This document shows, one piece after another, positions 1 through 7,123 of a stretch of 64,000 nt of DNA. The position numbers and the translations under genes are program-made. Position 1 is the stretch's first letter. Each line of letters begins with the position of its first letter. The notes below the pieces were generated by a model. The model was not told the origin of the DNA. It did not search any database and worked only from the letters and a program-made list of their open reading frames with translations. The DNA is from Burkholderiales bacterium. Its GTDB lineage: Bacteria > Pseudomonadota > Gammaproteobacteria > Burkholderiales > Burkholderiaceae_C. Location: NCBI GenBank assembly GCA_016703325.1, contig JADJCH010000009.1, positions 1 to 64,000 of the forward strand. The letters are read 5' to 3'.

Positions 1-706
1 GCCGTGGAAGCCTTGCTGGCGCTGCGCATGCAGGGCCTTCGGTGCCGTCAGTCAGGCCGAGGCGCGGTTGTGTGAAGCGTTTTCCGGAGGTGGGTCCCGG
101 GTGGTGACGATTCCCAACGTGTCCCACCTCGTCCATCGGCCTCGCCTGCCGTCGCAGGTGCCTGGACTCAAGCCGGTGGTGAGCTTCAATGGCCGCCTGT
201 CGCCCCAAAAGGACCCGATGTTCCTGGTCCGGGCGCTGGAGCGCTCGCCCACGCTGGCGCAGCGCATCGAATTCGTCTGGATCGGCAGCGGCGAGCCGGA
301 GTACGTTCGAGCCCTGGAGTCCGTTGGCGTGCGTGTCACGGGATGGCTTTCGCTGGATCAGGTTCAGGACGAACTGCGCTGTAGCGACGTTTACGCCCAT
401 GTGGCCCGTTGGGAGGGTTTCCCGATGTCGGTGCTGGAGGCCGCTGCGCTGGATGTGCCGGTGATCGCCCGCAGCATCCGGGCTTTCGAGGGCTATGGCT
501 TCCCTCGTTCGGCGTTCTTCGGTTCGCCTGAAGCCTTCATCGACTGCATGGAAGCCCTGCTGGCCGACCGCCGCAGCGTGGTGGAAGCCGGCCAGGCCTT
601 CAGTGCGCAGGTGCGGCAGCAGTTCGATGCTCGTGCTCAGGCAGATGCGCTGAGAAGCCTGTACGGTGCAGAAGAAGTTCAAAGACCGGCCATCTTGGCG
701 ACTTGA
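1..706 (+). CDS. Glycosyltransferase, GT-B family 1-like, 5'-truncated
   Basis: This is the C-terminal part of a group 1 glycosyltransferase, which transfers a sugar from a nucleotide-sugar donor, probably during surface or exopolysaccharide synthesis. The reading frame downstream of about base 45 shows the typical donor-binding half: VVSFNGRLSPQKD, then FVWIGSGEPE, then the E-x7-E signature in EGFPMSVLEAAALDVPVIA, ending at 706. Bases 1-40 look coding in a different frame (AVEALLALRMQG), while the downstream frame resumes at AVSQAEARLCEAF. A one-base indel near bases 40-46 is therefore likely. The gene runs off the left edge, so its full length is unknown. The neighbouring acyltransferase remnant and beta-helix lipoprotein fit a polysaccharide locus. 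Confidence 0.8.
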   Translation, partial: PWKPCWRCACRAFGAVSQAEARLCEAFSGGGSRVVTIPNVSHLVHRPRLPSQVPGLKPVVSFNGRLSPQKDPMFLVRALERSPTLAQRIEFVWIGSGEPEYVRALESVGVRVTGWLSLDQVQDELRCSDVYAHVARWEGFPMSVLEAAALDVPVIARSIRAFEGYGFPRSAFFGSPEAFIDCMEALLADRRSVVEAGQAFSAQVRQQFDARAQADALRSLYGAEEVQRPAILAT

Positions 707-773
707 CGTGGGCTGACCACCTCAGGTTCCGGCACAAAAAAATGGGATAGGTGGTTGTCTGGGGAGGGGATTG

Positions 774-1871
774 ATGGGTGTCACAGGTATCCTTCAGGAT
801 CGCGAGGTTAAGAACCAGAAACTGACCGGTCTGGAACTACTCCGGTTTGCCTCCGCTGTGGCGGTACTGATCTGGCATTACCAGCGCCCTTGGTATGTCG
901 CAGACATGCCGGTTGATTTCATACGGGAGAAGCAACCGTTGTATGGCCTGCTTTGGCCTCTATACAACTACGGCGTGTATGGAGTCCAGGTGTTCTGGAT
1001 CATCAGCGGATACATCTTCTTCTGGAAGTACGCGGCAGGCATCGCCGATGGCCGGGTGAGTGGCTGGAAGTTTCTGGTGTTGAGGTTTTCCAGGTTGTAT
1101 CCGCTGCTGGTCACGCTCGTTGCGGTGGTCGTGCTGCAATGGAGATTTTCCAGGCGTTGTCAGGCAACCCTTTGTGTACCCCAACAACGATGGTTTCCAT
1201 GCTGCAGTTGGGGTTGGCCAGCAACTGGGGCTGGGAGGTCGGGCCGAGTTTCAATGGGCCGATCTGGTCCATTTCCCTGGAGGTGGTGGTCTACGGTCTG
1301 TTCTTCGGCGTCATGCGCTTGGTCGGTTCAGGGCGTTGGGTGGCGCCGGGGATGCTGTTGCTGGGCGCTCTGGGGTATCTGTTGAAGATTCCAAGCCAGA
1401 TATTCCCAATTAACCGTGTTCTGCTTCCTCCAAACGGATTTGTCCCGCTCAAACAGAGGCTAGTCGCGCAAACAGAAATTGGAACAGGTTACTTCCAAGA
1501 TTTATTCTTCATCCGCGCCGTTGGTCTTCCGGGTACGGATGGCGAACTCCAAACCGTTTCTGCACTTGTTTGTGTTTGGGGTATTCAGCCACGCTGATTC
1601 ATTGGTTGGCTGAATACTGCGGTTGCCCGCAGGCCTCGCAGTATTGGGTGGAGCTGGCAGGCAACCTCACGTACTCCAGCTATCTGCTGCATTTTTCCGG
1701 TTCAGCTCAGCTGATGTTGCTGTCCGCCCAGATCAGCCGGTCCTTGCCGAAGGACAGTCAGCCTTCATACGTACCTGGCGGTGACCTTTGCTGGCGCTGT
1801 GGGTTTACGATCCGTGGGAGAAGCAGATGCGGGGTACCAACCGCCGTGAGTTTGGGCCGCACAGCGGTTGA
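774..1871 (+). pseudogene. Acyltransferase 3 family protein, broken by several frameshifts
   Basis: The product would be an OafA-like membrane O-acyltransferase that decorates polysaccharides with acyl groups. The N-terminus has the family signature with R and H ten residues apart (LLRFASAVAVLIWHY), then hydrophobic segments and FLVLRFSRLYPLL. The frame then changes near 1140-1160, continuing as FNGPIWSISLEVVVYGLFF. It changes again around 1570-1600 (NLTYSSYLLHFS) and once more near 1790, ending in the family-typical tail LWVYDPWEKQMRGTNRR at 1871. ATG 774 follows a GGGGAGGGGA ribosome-binding site. At least three shifts in 1.1 kb make true decay more likely than sequencing error, though the flanking genes also carry indels. 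Confidence 0.7.
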
Positions 1872-1898
1872 GCATGGGGCGTGAGTCCCCGGATCCCT

Positions 1899-3494
1899 TC
1901 AAGGCAGCCGGGTGCAGTCCAATCGGGCGCCGGCCGCACGGTTCGCGAGTTCCTGGCAGGCGGCTGAAGGGCGTTCTTCGGCGCCGCAGGTGTGGCGCAG
2001 GGCCTGGGGGGTGTGGGCTGCCAGGGGGCGTCCGCGCGGTTGGCTGATGCGGTTGTCGAGCAGGTCGATGTCGGCGATCAGCTGCGGTGGTGTGCCGGCG
2101 CCGATGCGGATGCCGTCTGCCCCCACCCGTTCGATGCGGTTGCGTCGCAGCAGGATGTGGCGCACCGCCAGGCGCTCGGCCACGTAGGGGTTGGCCACAT
2201 CGGCCGGCGGGTTGGCGTAGGCGTGCACCTCGATGCCGGCGTGGCCGGTGGGCGCCGGCTGGCCCGGGCGGCGTGGGGCGCCGGGGGGCGCAGGGGGCCA
2301 CTGGATGTCGGAGATCCGGTTGTCCTCCACCAGCACGTCCACCGGCCCGGGGGTGTGGTAGACCGCCTCCTGCGCCACGATGATGCCGGCCGCATGCTGC
2401 ACACCCTGGATGCGGTTGCCCCGCACGGTGATGCGGCGGCTGCCGATGATGCCGATGCCGCGGCCCCAGGCGTTGCCGGCGCCGTCGTTGGCTTCGATCA
2501 GCACGTCCGACACCTGTGGGTCGGGGCGGGGCTCCTGGCCGCGGCGCAGCAGGGCCATGCCTTCCGGGCCGTAGTAGGACACGGTGGCGATGAGGTCGTC
2601 CCCGCTGGCGCGGATGCGGTTGCGCAGGATGCGGCCCTCCCGGCTGCCGCCGGTGATGTGGATGCCGTCGGCCAGGGTGCCTTCGACATGGTTGTCCGCG
2701 ACGGTGAAGCTGCGTGCTCCGGTGACGAAGATGCCGGCGCTGGCCGCTGCATGCGGCAGGCCGCGGGCGGGGTCGGGTTCGATGCGCACGCCGCGCACGA
2801 CGTTGCCGACCACCGGCCGCTCGGTGGGCCGCCATTCCCCGCCGGGGGCGATGGTGATGCGGGCGGTGTCCAGTTCGGTGCGGCGGTGGTCGGTGGCGGC
2901 GGTCAGGCGCAGGTGGTAGAGCCGCACACCGTCGGCGCGCAGGCCCAGCGTCTGGTCGGCGGTGTCCAGTGCGTGCAGGGTGGCGCCCGGCCCCCAGAGG
3001 GTGGCGTGCGGCACGGTGACGCGGATGCTGCGGGCCTGCAGGTAGCGCCCGGGCGGGAACAGCAGCCAGCCACCGGGCTTCAGCGCTGCGAGGGCGCGGG
3101 TGATGCCTTCGTCGTCCGGCAGCTCGTCGTCCGGCCGGGCGCCAAAGCGGGTCACGTCCAGGGCGTCCGCGGGTGGGGTGGGGAGATCGGGCAGGCGGCT
3201 GCAGTGGGACATCGCCGCGTTCAGGGGTTCGCCTGAGGCAGGGCGGGCGGCGGCCTGGGCAGAAGCGTCACCAGAGGCGTCACCAGCGGTGTCACCAGAA
3301 GCGGCAATGGCCGATCCCGCCGCGGAGGAGGGCGAGGTGCGGGGGGCGGGGTGGGTTGGCACAACAAGGTTGCCGGCGGCCAGGCAGCCGCTCAGCATGA
3401 GGGTGCACAGGCCGATCAGCAGGGCTGGTGCTGCCGCGGGTTGGCCTTTGCAGGGCGATGGTGGCGAGGAGGGGAGGGGCGCGAGGCGTTGCAT
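1899..3494 (-). CDS. Right-handed beta-helix lipoprotein
   Basis: A secreted lipoprotein of about 531 residues. I chose the ATG at 3494 because it begins MQRLAPLP and leads into a hydrophobic stretch ending in the lipobox LMLSGC; an upstream start at 3695 would put about 67 arginine-rich residues before it. After a low-complexity Ala/Ser/Gly/Asp linker the rest is a parallel beta-helix: an N-terminal pectate-lyase-like cap (VTRFGARPDDELPDDEGI), then repeated coils with NRI/NHV ladders (GNRIQGVQH, DNRISDI, RNRIERVG). Such folds occur in polysaccharide lyases, epimerases and hydrolases, and the position beside a glycosyltransferase suggests a polysaccharide substrate. No catalytic residues can be assigned. 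It is transcribed convergently to the acyltransferase remnant. Confidence 0.75.
   Translation of the reverse strand: MQRLAPLPSSPPSPCKGQPAAAPALLIGLCTLMLSGCLAAGNLVVPTHPAPRTSPSSAAGSAIAASGDTAGDASGDASAQAAARPASGEPLNAAMSHCSRLPDLPTPPADALDVTRFGARPDDELPDDEGITRALAALKPGGWLLFPPGRYLQARSIRVTVPHATLWGPGATLHALDTADQTLGLRADGVRLYHLRLTAATDHRRTELDTARITIAPGGEWRPTERPVVGNVVRGVRIEPDPARGLPHAAASAGIFVTGARSFTVADNHVEGTLADGIHITGGSREGRILRNRIRASGDDLIATVSYYGPEGMALLRRGQEPRPDPQVSDVLIEANDGAGNAWGRGIGIIGSRRITVRGNRIQGVQHAAGIIVAQEAVYHTPGPVDVLVEDNRISDIQWPPAPPGAPRRPGQPAPTGHAGIEVHAYANPPADVANPYVAERLAVRHILLRRNRIERVGADGIRIGAGTPPQLIADIDLLDNRISQPRGRPLAAHTPQALRHTCGAEERPSAACQELANRAAGARLDCTRLP
3268..3303. repeat. Three 12-bp tandem units in the lipoprotein linker
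   Basis: Three consecutive 12-mers (tcaccagaggcg, tcaccagcggtg, tcaccagaagcg) lie inside the lipoprotein gene and encode a Ser-Gly-Asp-Ala/Thr-type linker just before the beta-helix domain. The unit is a multiple of three, so copy-number change would alter linker length without breaking the frame. Confidence 0.7.
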
Positions 3495-3645
3495 CGATGG
3501 CCGGGGTCGGAACGGAGCCCGTCCAGTATCGGCGCAGCGGAGCCGGGCGGGGGCGGTTCGGCCCGTGTGCCGGCTCGATGGCTGGCTTGTTTGCTTGCTC
3601 GTTTGTCGTGTTCGTTTGCCGCGGTGTCTCCTTACACTTGGCGGT

Positions 3646-5228
3646 ATGGACACACCGACCACCCCGTTGATGCGCCGGGCACTGCCCATCGGCATCCAGA
3701 ACCTGCGCGAGCTGCGCGAGAGGGAGTGCTACTACGTCGACAAGACGGACATGGCGGTGGATCTGGTCGAGTCGGGCAAGTACTACTTCCTGAGCCGGCC
3801 CAGACGCTTCGGCAAGAGCCTGCTGGTGGACACCTTCAAGGAGCTGTTCGAGGGCAACCGGGCGCTGTTCGAGGGCCTGGCGGCCGAGCACCGGTGGGAC
3901 TGGACCCGGCGCTGGCCGGTGGTGCGCATCAGCTTCTCGGGCGGCGGGCTGGACAGTGCCGAGAGGCTGGAAGAGCGCATCCACGAACTGCTGGACGAAA
4001 ACGAACAGCGCCTGGGGTGCAGACCCGCTACCGCAGCATCACCGGGCGCTTTGTCGAACTGGTGCGGCTGGCCCACGAACGCCATGGAGCGCCGGTGGCG
4101 GTGCTGATCGACGAATACGACAAACCCATCCTGGACCGCATTGCGCAGCCCGAACTGGCCGAGTGCATGCGCGAGCAGCTCAAGGCGCTGTACGAGAGCT
4201 TCAAGGCGATGGACGAACACCTGAAGTTCGTGTTCCTGACGGGGGTGTCGAAGTTCAGCAAGGTGAGCCTGTTCTCGGGGCTGAACAACCTGACGGACCT
4301 GACGCTGGATGCACGCTACAGCAGCTTGTGCGGGTACACGGACGCAGACATCGACCGCGTGTTTGCGGCGGAGCTGCCGGGGTTGGACCGCGAGCAGATC
4401 CGCAACTGGTACAACGGCTACAACTGGGGCGGTGAGGGGGTGTACAACCCCTTCGACGTGCTGCTGCTGTTTCGCAACCGGGAGTTCCGGGCGTACTGGT
4501 TCGAGACCGGCACACCGACCTTCCTGACGCGGCTGCTGGCCGAGCGACGGTTTTTTGCACCGCGCCTGAGTGCCCTGCAGACCAGCGAGGCGCTGCTGTC
4601 GAGCTTCGACGTGCAGCACATCGCGCCGGAGGCTCTGCTGTTCCAGGCGGGTTACCTGACCATCCACGAAGTGCGGCAGCCGCTGCTGGGCAAGTGGGTT
4701 TACACGCTGGGTTACCCGAACCGGGAGGTGGAGGCGGCGTTGAACGAGGCGCTGCTGCCGGAGTACGGGGTGCCGCCCGAGACGCTGGTGCGCACCCAGG
4801 AGAGCGTGAGCGAAGTGCTGCGGCAAGGCCGGCCGCAGGAGCTGGAGCCGCTGCTGCGGGCGCTGTACGCGGGCATCCCGCACGACTGGTACCGCAGCAG
4901 CCCGCTGGCGGGCTTCGAGGGGCACTATGCGAGCGTGTTCTACAGCCACTTCGCGGCGCTGGGGCTGGACATCCGGGTGGAGGACGCCACCAGCCACGGA
5001 CGCATCGACCTGACGCTGCGGCATGCACGGCAGGTGTACCTGTTCGAGTTCAAGGTGGTGGAGCAGCAGGCCACCGGAGAGGCACTGCGGCAGATCCACG
5101 CCAGGGGCTACGCGGACAAGTACCGCGGCCGTGGCGAGCCGATCCACCTGATCGGGGTGGAGTTCGGCCGTGCGCAGCGCAACCTGGTGGGTTTCGAGGT
5201 GGAGACGATCGGGGCTACCGGGATCTGA
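3646..5228 (+). CDS. AAA-ATPase-like / PD-(D/E)XK nuclease-fold protein, frameshifted
   Basis: A member of the large family with an N-terminal AAA-ATPase-like domain (Pfam AAA-ATPase_like) and a C-terminal DUF1703 nuclease-fold domain. The start at 3646 gives LPIGIQNLRELRERECYYVDKT and the hallmark P-loop RPRRFGKSLLVDTFKELFEG. Later come LIDEYDKPILD (Walker B-like), FLTGVSKFSKVSLFSGLNNL, NWYNGYNWGG, and the C-terminal RIDLTL plus YLFEFKVV motif expected for a PD-(D/E)XK core. The frame breaks at the GGGG run 4014-4017. Adding one G restores LGVQTRYRSITGRF and one continuous protein of about 528 residues. The role of the family is poorly known, and a defence or mobile-element link has been suggested. 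A sequencing indel is the simplest explanation of the break. Confidence 0.8.
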
Positions 5229-5344
5229 CCGATCTCGACCTCCCCTGGGTGGTGGCTTCGTGAGAACATCGCTTCCGGATCCGGTCGAGCCTGTCCGGCC
5301 TGCGCACCAGGTCGCGGCCCGGGGTCGTCGAGGAGAAGATCATC

Positions 5345-5938
5345 ATGGGATTGCCTTTGCCTGCGGACCGTTTTGACCGCGACGCCTATTTCGCCTGGGA
5401 GGCAGAACAGCCGATCAAACACGAGTTTGTCCAGGGCGAGGTGTTTGCGATGGTGGGAGCGAGGCAGTCGCATGTTTTGGTGGCGGGTGCACTGTTTGCC
5501 CGATTCCGGGAGCACCTGCGCGGCAGCCGCTGCCGGGCCTACACCTCGGACATGAAGCTGGAAGTGAAGGCCGCCGATGCGGTGTTCCATCCGGATGTGA
5601 TGGTCAGTTGCGACGAAGCCGACCGCCGCGCGACGATCGCCCTGAATTCGCCTTGCCTGGTGGTGGAAGTGCTGTCGGACAGCAGCGCGGCCTACGACCG
5701 GGGGGGCAAGTTCGCCGCCTACCGGAAACTGCCTTCGCTGCAGGAGTACCTGCTGGTGGACATCGAGGCGCGTCGACTGGAGCTGTTCCGGCGTGAGGCG
5801 CCGGGTTGGGTGCTGCACGAGGCCGAGGCGGGATCGGGCGGTGCACCGGTGCAGCTGCGACTGGACAGCATCCAGCTGGACCTGTTGGAGGCCGAGGTCT
5901 TCGAGGATCTGGACGAGGACGAACTGCCGGCTGCCTGA
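5345..5938 (+). CDS. Uma2 family (DUF820) endonuclease-fold protein
   Basis: A 197-residue Uma2 protein with a restriction-endonuclease-like fold, a family abundant in cyanobacteria and scattered elsewhere; its physiological role is not established. Recognisable segments in order are YFAWEAEQPIKHEFVQGEVFA, FHPDVMVSCD, SPCLVVEVLSDSSAAYDRG, and KFAAYRKLPSLQEYLLVD with an acidic tail (EDLDEDELPAA). The Asp in HPDVMV and the Glu in VVEVLS match the putative active-site acids of the fold. It follows the AAA/nuclease-like gene on the same strand after a 116-bp gap, so the two nuclease-fold proteins could be co-transcribed. That is inference from spacing only. Confidence 0.85.
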   Translation: MGLPLPADRFDRDAYFAWEAEQPIKHEFVQGEVFAMVGARQSHVLVAGALFARFREHLRGSRCRAYTSDMKLEVKAADAVFHPDVMVSCDEADRRATIALNSPCLVVEVLSDSSAAYDRGGKFAAYRKLPSLQEYLLVDIEARRLELFRREAPGWVLHEAEAGSGGAPVQLRLDSIQLDLLEAEVFEDLDEDELPAA

Positions 5939-6093
5939 CGACCTGACCAGGATCCGTCATATGGCCATGGCCATGACATCCATGCGCCAGGTGACATGAG
6001 CCGGCGGGCCCGCCAGGCCTAGACTCGACCGGTTTGTCTGCCGAAAGGCGCTGCAATCGGCGGCGTCGCGGTGGGCTGGATGAGGCTGATGTT

Positions 6094-7071
6094 ATGGACA
6101 TCTTCGACTACGACAACGTGCTGCTGCTGCCGCGGCGCTGCAGGGTGGACAGCCGCTCGGAATGCGACGCCTCTACCGAGTTTGGGGGCCGGCGCTTCAA
6201 GCTGCCGGTGGTGCCGGCCAACATGAAGACGGTGCTCAACGAGAACCTGGCGGCCTGGCTGGCGACCCACGGCTACTTCTACGTGATGCACCGCTTCGAC
6301 CTGGACAACCTGGCTTTTGCCAGAAGCATGCGCGAGCAGGGGCTGTATGTCTCGATCAGCTCGGGCGTCAAGGCCGCCGACATGGCCGTGGTCGATCGGC
6401 TGGCTGCCGAAGGGGTGGGGGCCGACTACATCACCATCGACATCGCTCACGGCCATGCGGACAGCGTGCACCGCATGATCGAGCACATCAAGACGAAGCT
6501 GCCGCAGACCTTCGTGATCGCCGGCAACGTGGGCACGCCCGAAGCGGTGATCGACCTGGAGAACTGGGGTGCGGATGCCACCAAGGTGGGCATCGGCCCC
6601 GGCAAGGTCTGCATCACCCGACTGAAGACGGGTTTTGGCACCGGCGGCTGGCAGCTCAGTGCGCTGAAGTGGTGCGCCCGGGTCGCGACCAAACCCATCA
6701 TCGCCGACGGCGGCATCCGCCACCACGGTGACATTGCCAAGAGCGTGCGCTTCGGCGCGGCGATGGTGATGATCGGTTCGCTCTTTGCCGGGCATGAGGA
6801 GTCGCCCGGCAAGACGGTGGAGGTGGACGGGCAGCTTTACAAGGAGTACTACGGCTCGGCCAGCGACTTCAACAAGGGTGAGTACAAGCACGTGGAAGGC
6901 AAACGCATCCTGGAGCCGATCAAGGGCCGGCTGGCCGAGACGCTGCGCGAGATGCAGGAGGACCTGCAGAGCTCGATCAGCTATGCCGGTGGACGCCAGC
7001 TGGCCGATCTGAGGCGGGTGAACTACGTGATCCTGGGTGGCGAGAACGCCGGCGAGCACCTGCTGATGTGA
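6094..7071 (+). CDS. guaC: GMP reductase
   Basis: Converts GMP to IMP with NADPH in purine salvage, in the cytoplasm. The 325-residue protein has an IMPDH/GMPR TIM barrel: FDYDNVLLLPRRC near the start, LPVVPANMKTVL, YITIDIAHGHADSV, FVIAGNVGTPEAV, then the active-site loop KVGIGPGKVCITRLKTGFG with its catalytic cysteine, and IGSLFAGHEESPG. There are no CBS domains, and the loop pattern matches the shorter GuaC type found in firmicutes and many proteobacteria rather than IMP dehydrogenase. I chose ATG 6094 because homology begins there; an upstream start at 6034 adds Arg-rich residues with no family match. Confidence 0.95.
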   Translation: MDIFDYDNVLLLPRRCRVDSRSECDASTEFGGRRFKLPVVPANMKTVLNENLAAWLATHGYFYVMHRFDLDNLAFARSMREQGLYVSISSGVKAADMAVVDRLAAEGVGADYITIDIAHGHADSVHRMIEHIKTKLPQTFVIAGNVGTPEAVIDLENWGADATKVGIGPGKVCITRLKTGFGTGGWQLSALKWCARVATKPIIADGGIRHHGDIAKSVRFGAAMVMIGSLFAGHEESPGKTVEVDGQLYKEYYGSASDFNKGEYKHVEGKRILEPIKGRLAETLREMQEDLQSSISYAGGRQLADLRRVNYVILGGENAGEHLLM

Positions 7072-7085
7072 GGTGCATGGGCCGC

Positions 7086-7103
7086 GCATCGCCCCCGCGA
7101 TGC
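7086..7103. terminator. GC-rich hairpin after guaC
   Basis: A perfect 7-bp stem (gcatcgc / gcgatgc) with a four-C loop sits 15 bases after the guaC stop codon and between two convergent genes. It could act as a bidirectional terminator, but there is no T run on either strand. Confidence 0.35.
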
Positions 7104-7123
7104 GGCCGCAGTCGGCGGGCCGA

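Noticed and set aside
3268..3303. CRISPR-like repeats
   Set aside because: Only three contiguous 12-bp units without spacers, inside a coding region.
4010..4022. Programmed ribosomal frameshift in the AAA/nuclease-fold gene
   Set aside because: No slippery heptamer or downstream pseudoknot is evident, and several unrelated genes show similar one-base G-run changes, so an error or mutation is simpler.
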